From Bacillota bacterium (lineage in GTDB: Bacteria; Bacillota; Clostridia; Tissierellales; Gottschalkiaceae): a stretch of DNA of 64,000 nucleotides. Under the pieces are notes generated by a model. That model saw only the letters and a list, made by a program, of their open reading frames with translations, was not told the DNA's origin and did not search any database. The DNA lies in assembly GCA_023420895.1 (NCBI GenBank), contig JAEZUY010000002.1, positions 1 to 64,000 on the forward strand. The letters are read 5' to 3'. Numbering within the stretch: position 1 is the stretch's first letter; each line of letters opens with the position of its first letter. Both the position numbers and the translations under genes were made by a program. Positions 17,815-27,721 of the stretch are shown piece after piece.

Positions 17815-17828
17815 ATTTTATGTAAAAG

Positions 17829-17855
17829 ACCACAAGTTCTGCTTGTGGTTTTAAT
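17829..17855 (+). terminator. Intrinsic terminator after rsmE
   Basis: ACCACAAG pairs with CTTGTGGTT over a short loop and is followed by a T-rich stretch. Confidence 0.75.
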
Positions 17856-17897
17856 TAGTTTTGACAGTTTCCAAATAGTATAGATGGAGGAAAACAG

Positions 17898-20800
17898 ATG
17901 AAAGATATACTGAGAGTAGGTTTAGATGTTGGTTCTACGACTGTAAAGATGGTCGCGCTAGATATGCATGATAAAATTGTGCATAAGATGTACAGAAGAC
18001 ACCTTTCTGACGTTAGAAATGCGGTTAAAAATATAATAACCGAAGCAAAAGACGTGCTCAAAGATAAAATGGTATCTGTAAGCATAACAGGTTCTGGAGG
18101 ACTTTCGCTGGCAGAAAGCCTTAAGATTCCTTTCGTTCAGGAAGTTATAGCCTCAACTGAAGCGGTTGAGAAATTTGCGCCTGAGACAGATGTTGCTATA
18201 GAGCTTGGAGGAGAGGACGCGAAAATAACTTATTTCGGAAAAAGTCTTGAACAGAGAATGAACGGAACTTGTGCAGGCGGTACAGGAGCATTCATTGACC
18301 AGATGGCATCGCTTCTGAAAACAGATGCTGCAGGACTTAACGAATATGCAAAAGACTACAAGACAATATATCCTATAGCATCGAGATGCGGAGTTTTCGC
18401 TAAATCAGATGTTCAGCCTCTTCTTAATGAAGGAGCTTCAAAAGAGGATATTTCGGCATCGGTGCTTCAGGCTGTTGTAAATCAGACAATAAGCGGTCTT
18501 GCACAGGGTAAGCCGATAAGAGGAAGAGTGGCATTTCTTGGAGGACCTCTTCATTTCGTGACAGAACTGAAGACGAGATTTATAGAAACGCTTGGACTTA
18601 CAGATGATGAGATAGTTGAGACTAAGGATTCACATTATTTTGTGGCGATTGGAGCGGCTCTGCTTTCTAAAGAAGAGAATGCAATTCCCTTCTCAGATTT
18701 AGAAGAGAGACTTTCCCATATAGATCCGGCAGTTTCAGACGGAGAAGGGTTCTTAGAGCCTTTAATCGCTAATGATGAAGAATATAAAGAATTCATAGAA
18801 AGACACAATAGAGAAAAAGTTAAGAGACTCGATATAAAAGACTATAGCGGGGACGCTTTCCTCGGAATAGATGCGGGTTCTACGACTACTAAAGTTGCAC
18901 TTATAACTGACAAGGGAGAACTTCTTTTCTCTCACTACGGAAGCAACGGAGGAAATCCGCTTCAGTCTGTTATGGATGCGCTTAAAGAGCTTCACAAAGA
19001 TATGCATGACGGCATAAGAATAGCAAATGCCGCAGTTACAGGATACGGAGAGCACCTTATAAAAGCGGCTCTTAAAATAGATATAGGAGAAATAGAGACT
19101 GTGGCTCACTACAAGGCTGCAGAATTCTTCCTTCCGGAAGTCGATTTCATACTCGATATCGGAGGACAGGATATGAAGAGCCTTAAGATAAGAAACGGCA
19201 CTATAGACTCTATAATGCTGAATGAAGCCTGTTCTTCAGGATGCGGTTCGTTCATACAGACTTTCGCAGAATCACTCGACATGGGTGTTGAAGAATTTGC
19301 TAAAGTGGGGCTCAGAGCTGAAAGACCTGTTGACCTCGGTTCAAGATGCACAGTTTTCATGAACTCAAAAGTTAAGCAGGCTCAGAAAGAAGGAGCGACA
19401 GTGAGCGATATATCTGCAGGACTTGCGATATCAGTCGTTAAAAATGCTCTTTACAAAGTTATAAGAATAAGAAATATGGACGAACTTGGAGAGAATATAG
19501 TTGTTCAGGGAGGAACTTTCTATAATGACGCAGTTCTGAGAGCTTTAGAGCAGATTACAGGAAGAAAGGTAATAAGACCGGATATTGCCGGAATAATGGG
19601 AGCTTTCGGATGTGCAATAATAGCTAGAGAAAGACATGAAGCCGGAACTGTATCGGATATGATTTCTCTTGACGATATGGAAAACTTCAAAGTTGAAACT
19701 TCTATGAGAAGATGCAAGCTCTGCGGAAACAGATGCATGATGACTATAAACCACTTCTCTGACGGAAGAGAATTTGTATCAGGAAACAGATGTGAGAGAG
19801 GACTCGGACTCGAGAAGAAACTTAGTGAGATTCCGAACCTTTATCAGTACAAATACGACAGACTCTTCAAATACTACACACCTCTGAAAGAAAGTGAAGC
19901 TAAAAGAGGAACTATAGGTATACCTAGAGTTCTGAATATATATGAGGATTATCCTCTATGGTTCACATTCCTGACAGAGCTTGGATACAGAGTAGTTCCG
20001 TCGGCGAGATCTTCTAAGAAGATTTACGAGCTCGGAATGGACACGATTCACTCAGAATCGATGTGCTATCCTGCGAAACTCGTTAACGGGCATATAACAG
20101 ACCTCATAAACAGAGGAATAAAGAAAATTTTCTATCCGAGCATACCTTATACTGCTAAGGAATTTGAAAAGGCGGACAATCACTACAACTGTCCGATAGT
20201 AACTTCATATCCGGAAGCGATAGATAAAAATGTGGATAGAATTCATGAAGAAGGAATAAAATACTACTTCCCGTTCCTTCCGGTAGACGACAGAAAGAGA
20301 CTGCCTAAGAGAATGATGGAAGAGCTTAAAGATGAAAATCTTTCACTTGACGAAATAAGATCAGCTTTAAATAAAGCGTTCGAAGAGTGGGACAGATACA
20401 AGCAGGATGTAAGAGATGAAGGAGAAAGAGCGCTTCAGTATATGAAAGACCATAATAAGAAAGGACTCGTTCTTTCAGGAAGACCTTACCATATTGACCC
20501 TGAAATAAACCACGGAATACCGGAGCTTATAACTTCATACGATTTCGTAGTTCTGTCTGAAGATTCAATCTGCCACCTTGCAGAAGCAGAAGACAAGCTG
20601 AGAGTAGTAAATCAGTGGACTTACCACTCAAGACTGTACAGAGCGGCTGATTTCATAAGAGATGAGAAAGATATAGATATAATTCAGCTGAACTCGTTCG
20701 GATGCGGACTTGACGCAGTTACTACCGACCAGGTTCAGGAAATGATGGAAAGATACGGAAAAATATATACAGTTATAAAAATAGACGAGGTAAGCAACCT

Positions 20801-22172
20801 CGGAGCTGTCAGAATAAGACTGAGATCTTTAATAGCGGCGATAGAAGAGAGAGACAAGAAAGGTTTCGTTCCTGAGAAACAGTGGGAAATTCCTGAAAGA
20901 GTGGAATTCACCAAGGAGATGAAAGACGAATATACGATTTTATGTCCTCAGATGTCTCCTATACACTTTGAACTTATAGAGCCGCTGTTCAAACAGTACG
21001 GATACAATCTTAAAGTTCTGAAACACGCTGACCAGAACACTATAGAAGAAGGACTGAAGTATGTAAACAATGACGCATGCTATCCTGCTATAATCACTAT
21101 AGGACAGCTTATGGAAGCGATGAATTCAGGAGAGTACGATGTTAACAAGACTGCTCTGATAATGTCTCAGACAGGAGGAGGATGCAGAGCTACAAACTAT
21201 ATCGCATTCATAAGAAAAGCTCTGAGAGATGCAGGAATGCCTCAAGTGCCTGTTATATCAGCTAACGCTGTAGGACTTGAAAAGAATGAAGGGTTCAAAA
21301 TAGGACCGGGACTTGCGAATAAAGCCATAATGGCAGTAGTTTACGGAGACTTATTCATGAGACTTGTCTACAGAATAAGACCTTATGAGAAAGTTAAAGG
21401 CTCTACAGATGAGCTTCATGCAAAATGGAGAGAGAAATGCATAGAGTCTCTTCTTGAATCCGGAAGCAAGAGAAAATTCGACAAGAATATAAGAGATATA
21501 ATAAGAGATTTCGACAATCTGGAAATTCACGAAGACATGGTTAAGCCTAGAGTCGGAGTTGTAGGTGAAATTCTCGTTAAATACCATCCGGTAGCAAACA
21601 ACGATGTTATAAATCTTCTTGAAAAAGAAGGAGCCGAGGCAGTTTCGCCAGACCTTCTCGACTTCTTCCTGTACAGTGCATTCGACAGCAAAGTCAAATA
21701 CGACCAGCTTTCGGGAAGCCTGAAAGGAAAAGTCACAGGTTCAGCAGTAATAGCCGCAATACAGTTCTACAGAAAGAACATGATAAAGGAGCTTGAAAAG
21801 AGCAAGAGATTCGAGCCGCCTAAACCGATAGAATATATTGCGAAGCTTGCTGAAAGACACCTTTCACTATGTCATCAGACAGGTGAAGGATGGTTCCTGA
21901 TGGGAGAAATGCTTGAGCTTTTAGAGAGCGGAGTGAACAATATAGTCTGTCTTCAGCCTTTTGCATGTCTTCCTAACCATATAGTCGGCAAAGGAATGAT
22001 TAAAGAGCTGAGAAGAGCGTATCCGCTTTCAAATGTTGCGCCTATAGACTATGACGCATCTGCGAGCGAGGTAAATCAGATAAACAGAATCAAGCTTATG
22101 CTTTCTATAGCATTTAAAAATCTTGAAAAAGAGAAAGCTGAAAAGGAAGAAAACAAGGCACTGTCAGTATAG
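17898..22172 (+). CDS. Giant acyl-CoA dehydratase activase-related protein (duplicated ASKHA domains plus dehydratase-like C terminus)
   Basis: A 1424-residue multidomain protein. Two BcrA/BadF-type ATPase domains occur in tandem: [15 protein letters not shown] with [19 protein letters not shown] (about residues 6-260) and [16 protein letters not shown] with [19 protein letters not shown] (about 320-590). Each has the cluster-binding cysteine of 2-hydroxyacyl-CoA dehydratase activators. A cysteine-rich link [15 protein letters not shown]...CERG follows near residue 610, then a DUF2229-type region and a C-terminal part resembling the dehydratase subunit ([31 protein letters not shown]). Such fusions are widespread in anaerobic Firmicutes, but their substrate is unknown; ATP-driven electron transfer to an iron-sulfur partner is the likely chemistry. 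The gene stands alone between terminators. Confidence 0.85.
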   Translation: MKDILRVGLDVGSTTVKMVALDMHDKIVHKMYRRHLSDVRNAVKNIITEAKDVLKDKMVSVSITGSGGLSLAESLKIPFVQEVIASTEAVEKFAPETDVAIELGGEDAKITYFGKSLEQRMNGTCAGGTGAFIDQMASLLKTDAAGLNEYAKDYKTIYPIASRCGVFAKSDVQPLLNEGASKEDISASVLQAVVNQTISGLAQGKPIRGRVAFLGGPLHFVTELKTRFIETLGLTDDEIVETKDSHYFVAIGAALLSKEENAIPFSDLEERLSHIDPAVSDGEGFLEPLIANDEEYKEFIERHNREKVKRLDIKDYSGDAFLGIDAGSTTTKVALITDKGELLFSHYGSNGGNPLQSVMDALKELHKDMHDGIRIANAAVTGYGEHLIKAALKIDIGEIETVAHYKAAEFFLPEVDFILDIGGQDMKSLKIRNGTIDSIMLNEACSSGCGSFIQTFAESLDMGVEEFAKVGLRAERPVDLGSRCTVFMNSKVKQAQKEGATVSDISAGLAISVVKNALYKVIRIRNMDELGENIVVQGGTFYNDAVLRALEQITGRKVIRPDIAGIMGAFGCAIIARERHEAGTVSDMISLDDMENFKVETSMRRCKLCGNRCMMTINHFSDGREFVSGNRCERGLGLEKKLSEIPNLYQYKYDRLFKYYTPLKESEAKRGTIGIPRVLNIYEDYPLWFTFLTELGYRVVPSARSSKKIYELGMDTIHSESMCYPAKLVNGHITDLINRGIKKIFYPSIPYTAKEFEKADNHYNCPIVTSYPEAIDKNVDRIHEEGIKYYFPFLPVDDRKRLPKRMMEELKDENLSLDEIRSALNKAFEEWDRYKQDVRDEGERALQYMKDHNKKGLVLSGRPYHIDPEINHGIPELITSYDFVVLSEDSICHLAEAEDKLRVVNQWTYHSRLYRAADFIRDEKDIDIIQLNSFGCGLDAVTTDQVQEMMERYGKIYTVIKIDEVSNLGAVRIRLRSLIAAIEERDKKGFVPEKQWEIPERVEFTKEMKDEYTILCPQMSPIHFELIEPLFKQYGYNLKVLKHADQNTIEEGLKYVNNDACYPAIITIGQLMEAMNSGEYDVNKTALIMSQTGGGCRATNYIAFIRKALRDAGMPQVPVISANAVGLEKNEGFKIGPGLANKAIMAVVYGDLFMRLVYRIRPYEKVKGSTDELHAKWREKCIESLLESGSKRKFDKNIRDIIRDFDNLEIHEDMVKPRVGVVGEILVKYHPVANNDVINLLEKEGAEAVSPDLLDFFLYSAFDSKVKYDQLSGSLKGKVTGSAVIAAIQFYRKNMIKELEKSKRFEPPKPIEYIAKLAERHLSLCHQTGEGWFLMGEMLELLESGVNNIVCLQPFACLPNHIVGKGMIKELRRAYPLSNVAPIDYDASASEVNQINRIKLMLSIAFKNLEKEKAEKEENKALSV

Positions 22173-22182
22173 ATGTATGTAT

Positions 22183-22218
22183 AAAAAAAGCCTCTCTGAA
22201 TAAACAGAGAGGCTTTTC
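22183..22218 (+). terminator. Intrinsic terminator after the activase gene
   Basis: AAAGCCTCTCTG and CAGAGAGGCTTTT pair over a 6-nt loop with A and T tails. Confidence 0.9.
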
Positions 22219-22222
22219 TATG

Positions 22223-22250
22223 TTGCGGACACAGGATTTTGGGGTATAAT
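22223..22250 (+). promoter_or_regulatory. Promoter of the SLH-transglutaminase gene
   Basis: TTGCGG, 16 nt, TATAAT. The -10 is preceded by GGGG, giving another GGGTAT-containing promoter. Confidence 0.55.
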
Positions 22251-22280
22251 TAATAATATAAGAATGAAGAGGGTGATGAA

Positions 22281-23711
22281 ATGCAGAAAAAAATATTAAG
22301 TCTAATGCTTCTGTCGATTGTCGGATCGAGTTCTACTGCAATGGCGTTTACTGATTCGATAAATCACTGGGCCGACTTCGATATAGAAAAACTTGTAGAA
22401 ATGAATATACTGTCAGGATATAAAGACGGTACGTTCAACCCTGAAGGAAATATAACTAGAGCTGAAGCGAGCAAGATTCTTACACTTGCAAAACAGCTGG
22501 ATATTCAGAATAAAGCAGATTTAAATATAACTGATATGGATGAGTCTCACTGGTCATACGACTATGTTCTGACTCTTGTCACTAACGGAGTAGTTCAGGG
22601 ATATCCTGACGGAAGTTTCAAACCGGACAACAGCATAACTAGAGAAGAATTCTGTCTTATGATTTATAATATTCTGAATCCGAGTGAAGGTGAAATCAGA
22701 ACTTTCAGCGATTTAGACGGCAGCTTTGCAAAACATGAGATAGAAGTTCTTGCGGGACTCGGCATAGTTTCAGGATACAGAGGAGATTTATTCAGTCCTA
22801 AAACTGAAATAACCAGAGCCGAAGCTGCAAGTGTAGTTTCAAGAACTCTTAAAGTGCTTAATCAGGAAAATATGGATAAGGCAGAGAGAATTGAAGCTCC
22901 GTACGTTCAGAAATACGATACAGGATATGAAGAAGAAGAGTTCATACCGTCTCCGACAGCGGATGACAGACAGCTTTCTGAAGACGAGGTTGAACTGTTC
23001 GGGGATGAAGCATCAATGCTTTCTGCATTTAAAGGACTTGCGCTGGACAATCTTTCCAGATTTTCACCCAGTTTCACAGTCAGATTCGAAAATCCTGTAA
23101 ATCAGGACAATCTTGAAGAGGCGCTTTCTGAAGTTGTCGAGACGAATTATGAAGGAGCCAGAGTGAAACATATCTCAAGAATGAGTCAGCTTGGAAACGA
23201 CAATGGAGACTATGTAGTATATCAGATAAAATATAAAATAGATTATTTCACAGACGCTGATGAGGAGGCGCTTTTAAGCCAGGAAGCTGTAAATATAGTC
23301 AGCAGCATAATAACAACCGATATGGATGTTCAGACTAAAGCAAAGACGATTTATGACTATATAATAAGAAATACTGTTTACGCATGGGACTGGAGAGAAA
23401 ATCCTGTCACAGACGAAGGCTATTCGGTTTATTCGCCAATGGCGGCGCTCAAATCGGGAAAAGCAGTATGCAACGGATATGCAGGACTTTTCTATAAGCT
23501 TGCTGAAGCCGCAGGACTGGATGTTCAGTATGAATCCGGAGATGCGCTCACACTCGATTCGGATGTGAAACATGCATGGAATAAAGTGAATGTGAACGGA
23601 GAATGGAGATATGTCGACACAACATGGGCCGACAATGAAAATGAAAATATAAACTACAATTATTTTCTTTCTGACAGAGCTTCTTTCTCACAGGATCACA
23701 GTTTAAGATAA
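22281..23711 (+). CDS. Surface protein with three SLH domains and a transglutaminase-like domain
   Basis: A 476-residue exported protein. A signal peptide (LSLMLLSIVGSSSTAMA) is followed by three S-layer-homology domains (INHWADFDIEKLVEMNILSG, then SHWSYDYVLTLVTNGVVQGY, and a third at ISGYRGDLFSPKTEITRAEA-like positions 145-200) that would anchor it to cell-wall polysaccharide. After an acidic linker comes a transglutaminase/protease-like domain with the expected triad: Cys in AVCNGYAGLF near residue 396, His in KHAWNKV near 430 and Asp in YVDTTWAD near 445. It may cleave or modify wall or surface proteins; the substrate is unknown. The ATG follows GAGGGTGATG. Confidence 0.88.
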   Translation: MQKKILSLMLLSIVGSSSTAMAFTDSINHWADFDIEKLVEMNILSGYKDGTFNPEGNITRAEASKILTLAKQLDIQNKADLNITDMDESHWSYDYVLTLVTNGVVQGYPDGSFKPDNSITREEFCLMIYNILNPSEGEIRTFSDLDGSFAKHEIEVLAGLGIVSGYRGDLFSPKTEITRAEAASVVSRTLKVLNQENMDKAERIEAPYVQKYDTGYEEEEFIPSPTADDRQLSEDEVELFGDEASMLSAFKGLALDNLSRFSPSFTVRFENPVNQDNLEEALSEVVETNYEGARVKHISRMSQLGNDNGDYVVYQIKYKIDYFTDADEEALLSQEAVNIVSSIITTDMDVQTKAKTIYDYIIRNTVYAWDWRENPVTDEGYSVYSPMAALKSGKAVCNGYAGLFYKLAEAAGLDVQYESGDALTLDSDVKHAWNKVNVNGEWRYVDTTWADNENENINYNYFLSDRASFSQDHSLR

Positions 23712-23778
23712 ATAAGATAAATTTTAAAGGTTATAATTCAATTAGAATACCGCAAAGTCTATAATGCAATCTCTAAAT

Positions 23779-23786
23779 GGGTATAT
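23779..23786 (+). promoter_or_regulatory. GGGTATA element before the CMD-family gene
   Basis: TATAAT at 23759-23764 is followed 11 nt later by ATGGGTATA. The same TATAAT-N11-ATGGGTAT arrangement occurs before the gene at 13918. Whether the element is a second -10 box or part of the transcript is unclear. Confidence 0.3.
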
Positions 23787-23816
23787 AAATACTAAGAGAA
23801 AATAGGAGATGATATT

Positions 23817-24131
23817 ATGGACTTTATATTTGAACACTTTAAACATTTAAGAGAAACTCATAAGGATTTTTATGAAGCTTATGATGAATACGGAAAACAG
23901 GTATATAATGCAGGACCGCTCGATGACAAGACTAAAGCGCTTATAAAAGTTGCAGTGTCATCTACGGCAAAACAGCCTTATGCTATAAAATCTCAGATAA
24001 GAAAAGCCAGAAGACAGGGCTGCTCATGGGAGGAAATAGAACACGCTATACTTTTAATAGCGCCTACAGTTGGATTCCCGACTATGATGGAAGCTCTGAT
24101 TTCGCTGAGAGAAGAGCTGGGAGAGCTTTAA
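23817..24131 (+). CDS. Carboxymuconolactone decarboxylase/AhpD-like protein lacking the catalytic cysteines
   Basis: A 104-residue all-helical protein of the CMD fold (DDKTKALIKVAVSSTAKQ, IRKARRQGCSWEEIEHAIL, FPTMMEALISL). In AhpD-type members a CxxC motif sits in the helix after the VAV(A)... segment; here the equivalent stretch reads KQPYAIKSQI and holds no cysteine. The only Cys is in RRQGCSWEE. Redox activity of the AhpD kind is therefore unlikely and the role is unknown. The ATG follows AGGAGATGAT. It is a single-gene unit. Confidence 0.75.
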   Translation: MDFIFEHFKHLRETHKDFYEAYDEYGKQVYNAGPLDDKTKALIKVAVSSTAKQPYAIKSQIRKARRQGCSWEEIEHAILLIAPTVGFPTMMEALISLREELGEL

Positions 24132-24153
24132 TAAAAAATATTCGAAAATATAT

Positions 24154-24191
24154 GAGGGTGCACAGTTTTTTAACTGCGTACCCTCTTTTTT
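24154..24191 (+). terminator. Intrinsic terminator after the CMD-family gene
   Basis: GAGGGTGCACAGTT folds with AACTGCGTACCCTC over a T4 loop and is followed by T6. Confidence 0.88.
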
Positions 24192-24192
24192 G

Positions 24193-24220
24193 TTAAATAA
24201 ACGTTAAGTTATGGTATACT
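24193..24220 (+). promoter_or_regulatory. Promoter of putP
   Basis: TTAAAT, 16 nt and TATACT, with TGG before the -10, lie about 38 nt before the TTG start. Confidence 0.5.
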
Positions 24221-24257
24221 ATTAGAGATATGCAAAAAACAAAAAGGAGGGGTTAAT

Positions 24258-25745
24258 TTGGAAATACCTGCTAGTACTTTTGCGGCATTTCTGATTTATC
24301 TTGCGGTGCTTCTCGCTATAGGAATATATTTTCTTAAGAAATCTCAGAACATGTCGGAATATTTTTTAGGCGGAAGACAGCTTAACAGCTGGGTTACTGC
24401 TCTTTCAGCGCAGGCATCCGATATGAGTGGATGGCTACTGATGGGACTGCCGGCAGCCGCTTATATGAGCGGACTGAGCGCGGCATGGATAGCTGTGGGA
24501 CTTGCAATAGGTACTTATGCAAACTGGAAGATTATTGCCAGAAGACTTAGAAATTACACTGCAGTCAGCGGTGACTCAATAACGATTCCAGAATATCTTC
24601 AGAACAGATTCAAAACGGAATCACCAGTTGTGAGAAGTATATGTGCGGTAATAATATTTATATTTTTCCTAATATATACAGCATCGGCATTTAATGCTGG
24701 AGCGGTTCTGTTCAGATATCTTTTTGGATTCAGCTATGGGCTTTCACTATTCATTGGAAGTATAGTTATAATATCATATACTCTTATGGGAGGATTCTTT
24801 GCGGTATCATGGACAGACTTCGTTCAGGGAATGCTCATGTTCTTTACGATAATAATCGTTCCTACGCTTGCAATGCAGTTATCACCTAATGTGAATTTTG
24901 ATATTATTTCGGAAATAGGAGGACCTGGATATCTGAGCATGATAGACTCGCCGGATGGAAAAGTTCATTTCACTACAATACTTTCAAATCTGGCATGGGG
25001 ACTTGGATACTTCGGAATGCCTCATATTCTTACAAGATTTATGGCTATAAAATCGAGTTCAATGATAAAGAAATCACGTATAATAGCTATGGTATGGGTT
25101 CTAATATCTCTTACAGCTTCAGTGCTTGTCGGAATTATAGGAAGAGCATACCTTCTTGACAACGGAATAGTGTATGAAAACCTTAAAGATGCAGAAGCAG
25201 TTTTCATGACTATGATAAGCGGTGTTGCACCTGGATTCCTTGCAGGAATACTTCTTTCAGCAATACTTGCCGCAGTTATGAGTACAGCTGACTCTCAGCT
25301 TCTAGTTACTGCATCTGCAATTACAAACGACTTCTATAAAGCAGTTGTTAAAAAAGACGCTACAGGAAAAGAGCTTATCTGGGTGAGCAGAATTTCTGTT
25401 CTTCTAGTTGCAGTAGTTGCATTCATAATAGCTTTCAATCCTGATAATACTGTAATGAGTCTCGTTTCATATGCATGGGCAGGACTCGGTTCAGCATTCG
25501 GTCCTGTAATTCTTCTTTCACTTTTCTGGAAGAGAATGACGGTAAAAGGAGCAATTGCGGGAATGATTTCAGGAGGACTTACAGTTCTTATTTGGGAAAG
25601 TTTCAAAGTTGAAGCTGCAACAGGACTTTATTCTATAATACCTGGATTTATAATAGCGCTTCTATTTGTATATATCTTCTCGAAAATTGACAAAGAGCCT
25701 TCACAGGAAGTTATTCAAGAATTCGAGACAGTTAAAAATATGTAA
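24258..25745 (+). CDS. putP: Sodium/proline symporter
   Basis: A 495-residue sodium:solute symporter (SSS family) with about 13 membrane helices. Family marks are SEYFLGGRQLNSWVTALSAQ, ASDMSGWLLMGLPAA (sodium site), GLGYFGMPHILTRFMAI and AVMSTADSQLLVTASAIT. The strong match to PutP over the whole length supports proline as substrate, though related symporters carry other solutes. Proline uptake fits a Stickland-type or osmotic role; the biosynthetic ProC gene is at 50644. The start is TTG, eight bases after GGAGGGG. It has its own promoter and terminator. Confidence 0.9.
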   Translation: MEIPASTFAAFLIYLAVLLAIGIYFLKKSQNMSEYFLGGRQLNSWVTALSAQASDMSGWLLMGLPAAAYMSGLSAAWIAVGLAIGTYANWKIIARRLRNYTAVSGDSITIPEYLQNRFKTESPVVRSICAVIIFIFFLIYTASAFNAGAVLFRYLFGFSYGLSLFIGSIVIISYTLMGGFFAVSWTDFVQGMLMFFTIIIVPTLAMQLSPNVNFDIISEIGGPGYLSMIDSPDGKVHFTTILSNLAWGLGYFGMPHILTRFMAIKSSSMIKKSRIIAMVWVLISLTASVLVGIIGRAYLLDNGIVYENLKDAEAVFMTMISGVAPGFLAGILLSAILAAVMSTADSQLLVTASAITNDFYKAVVKKDATGKELIWVSRISVLLVAVVAFIIAFNPDNTVMSLVSYAWAGLGSAFGPVILLSLFWKRMTVKGAIAGMISGGLTVLIWESFKVEAATGLYSIIPGFIIALLFVYIFSKIDKEPSQEVIQEFETVKNM

Positions 25746-25755
25746 ATAATAAGGG

Positions 25756-25791
25756 ATACCGGTCAGTTTTTTTATGACCGGTATTTTTTTA
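25756..25791 (+). terminator. Intrinsic terminator after putP
   Basis: ATACCGGTCA and TGACCGGTAT pair perfectly over a 9-nt loop, followed by T7. Confidence 0.92.
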
Positions 25792-25856
25792 TGTGAATTG
25801 ATTTTGCAATATATGATATAATTAAAAATAATATATGCCGATAGGGAGTGATAGTT

Positions 25857-26723
25857 TTGGGTATAAAGATACTTACAGATACATGCTGGGATTTAGATTT
25901 TGATATGGCAAAAAAGTATGATATAGATTTAGTTCCTCTTATAGTTCATGATGAGGAAGAAAATTCTTATGAAGACATGTTTGAAATGAAGCCGGAAACG
26001 CTCTATTCGAATATGAGAAAAGGAACTGTTTATAAAACTTCACAGGTTCCTTATGTGAAGTTCAAAGAAAAATTCACTGAATATGCCGAAGCTGGAGATA
26101 AATGCATATACATAGCATTTTCATCAGGACTTTCAGGTACTTACCAGACAGGAGTTTTAGCTGCTGAAGATACGAAAAAAGAATATCCTGAATTTGAAGT
26201 TACTGTTATAGACAGTAAATGCGCCTGCACAGGACAGGGTCTTCTAGTTCTCTGCGCATCTATGATGAGAGAAAAAGGGATGAGCTATGAAGAGATTATA
26301 GAAAAGACAGAAGAATACAAAAGTCAAATTGACCACGTATTCACAGTAGATGATCTTCAGTATCTGTACAGAGGAGGAAGACTGAGCAAGACTGCCGCAT
26401 TTTTTGGAGGGCTTCTTAATGTGAAACCTATACTTGAGCTTTTAGACGGAAAAATCACGCCTTATGAAAAAGAAAGAGGAAGAAAGAAAGCTCTTAAAAG
26501 AATGGTGGACCTAATGGGAGAAAGATCAGAAGAAATAAATCAGCAGCTCGTATTCGTAGCTCAGGGAGACTGTCTTGAAGATGCAGAATACGTAAGAAAA
26601 CTTATAATGGAAAAATATGGAGTAAAAGAAGTTTTAATAAGTGAAATAGGAAGCGTAATAGGATCTCACGTAGGACCTGGAGTCCTTTCGCTGTTTTATT
26701 TAAAGAAAGACTATAAAATATAA
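25857..26723 (+). CDS. DegV family fatty-acid-binding protein (FakB-like)
   Basis: A 288-residue DegV protein. These bind a fatty acid and present it to the kinase FakA for acyl-phosphate formation. The family pattern is clear: KILTDTCWDL, the ligand loop FSSGLSGTYQTG near residue 82, DSKCACTGQGLL, and YLYRGGRLSKTAAFFGGLLNVKPIL. TTG at 25857 is chosen because GGGAGTG lies eight bases before it; GTG at 25848 is within that site. It is followed after 13 bases by a TetR-type regulator gene, so the two are probably cotranscribed. A second DegV lies at 32336; FakA is not in the window. Confidence 0.87.
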   Translation: MGIKILTDTCWDLDFDMAKKYDIDLVPLIVHDEEENSYEDMFEMKPETLYSNMRKGTVYKTSQVPYVKFKEKFTEYAEAGDKCIYIAFSSGLSGTYQTGVLAAEDTKKEYPEFEVTVIDSKCACTGQGLLVLCASMMREKGMSYEEIIEKTEEYKSQIDHVFTVDDLQYLYRGGRLSKTAAFFGGLLNVKPILELLDGKITPYEKERGRKKALKRMVDLMGERSEEINQQLVFVAQGDCLEDAEYVRKLIMEKYGVKEVLISEIGSVIGSHVGPGVLSLFYLKKDYKI

Positions 26724-26736
26724 AGGTGGTGAGACC

Positions 26737-27378
26737 ATGCCTAAGGATACGTTTTTTAATCTGGATGACGAGAAGAGACAGAGAATAATTGAAGCTGCAA
26801 TAGATGAATTCAGCGAAAATTCATACGAAGTTTCGAGCATCAACCAGATAGTAAAGAATGCGAGTATCGCAAAGGGAAGTTTCTATCAGTACTTTGAAAA
26901 CAAGGATGATCTTTACAGATATGTAATAGATATCTGCGGAGAAAAAAAGAGAGAATATATTTCAAGAGTTCTTAACAGAGCTGAATATATGAATTTTTAC
27001 GATAAGCTTTCTGAAGTCTACAGAGCTATGATGACTTTCTCAGACGACAATCCGAAGATTGCGAGCACTATAAATCATCTTTACAGAATAGACGATGTGG
27101 AATTCAGAAATGAGATGGCAGAATCGACTGATGCCAATACTTTCAATATATTCAGAGAACTTGTGGATTTAGGACAGCAGGAAGGAAAAGTAAAGAAAAG
27201 TCTTAATCCGGATTTTCTTTCATCGCTGCTGTATAATACGGCTATGTTCCTCATAGAATACAGAGAGGGACAGGGAGTTCTTTACGATATAGAAAGTGCG
27301 GTAAACGATATAATGAATATAATCAGTTCGGGAATAAAGCCGTCTCCTAGAAATAAAGGACTTATGAACCTGCTTTAA
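26737..27378 (+). CDS. TetR/AcrR family transcriptional regulator
   Basis: A 213-residue regulator with the TetR helix-turn-helix at the N terminus (IIEAAIDEFSENSYEVSS, INQIVKNASIAKGSFYQYFENKDDLYRYV, residues about 12-62). The C-terminal helical ligand-binding domain has no recognisable specificity. The ATG follows AGGTGGTGAG. Its cotranscription with a DegV (fatty-acid-binding) gene suggests control of lipid or membrane genes, which is only inference. Confidence 0.88.
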   Translation: MPKDTFFNLDDEKRQRIIEAAIDEFSENSYEVSSINQIVKNASIAKGSFYQYFENKDDLYRYVIDICGEKKREYISRVLNRAEYMNFYDKLSEVYRAMMTFSDDNPKIASTINHLYRIDDVEFRNEMAESTDANTFNIFRELVDLGQQEGKVKKSLNPDFLSSLLYNTAMFLIEYREGQGVLYDIESAVNDIMNIISSGIKPSPRNKGLMNLL

Positions 27379-27410
27379 TCTTCACTTAACAGAGTGTTAA
27401 TGCCATTCTG

Positions 27411-27439
27411 TTGACATTTGACGATTAAAGTTATAAAAT
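27411..27439 (+). promoter_or_regulatory. Promoter of the ileS T-box leader
   Basis: TTGACA (27411-27416), 17 nt, TAAAAT (27434-27439). Confidence 0.8.
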
Positions 27440-27445
27440 GAATTA

Positions 27446-27698
27446 GAGAAAATAATATTTTAAAGGCTGAGATGGGACAAGTAGTAGGAGAACTGACTTA
27501 CAGAGAGACCGATGCGGTGAGATTCGGTCAGTTAAGCTTTTATGAATATCGACCCGGAGCTTGCTCTCTGAAATATCAGTAGGTGAGCACGTGAAAATCG
27601 TTATATTGAAATGAGTGATAAAGAAATTTTCTTTATAAATCGGGTGGTAACGCGGAATTTTCGTCCCTGAGTGCATTTGCGCTTGGGGACTTTTTTAT
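27446..27698 (+). promoter_or_regulatory. T-box riboswitch (tRNA-Ile) controlling ileS
   Basis: The T-box sequence GGGTGGTAACGCGG lies at 27642-27655. The specifier ATC (27548-27550), an isoleucine codon, precedes the block GACCCGGAG shared with the thrS leader. The leader ends in a terminator, GTCCCTGAGTGC with GCGCTTGGGGAC (27663-27690) and T6. Confidence 0.94.
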
Positions 27699-27721
27699 TT
27701 ATTTTAGAAGGGGTTGAGCTA

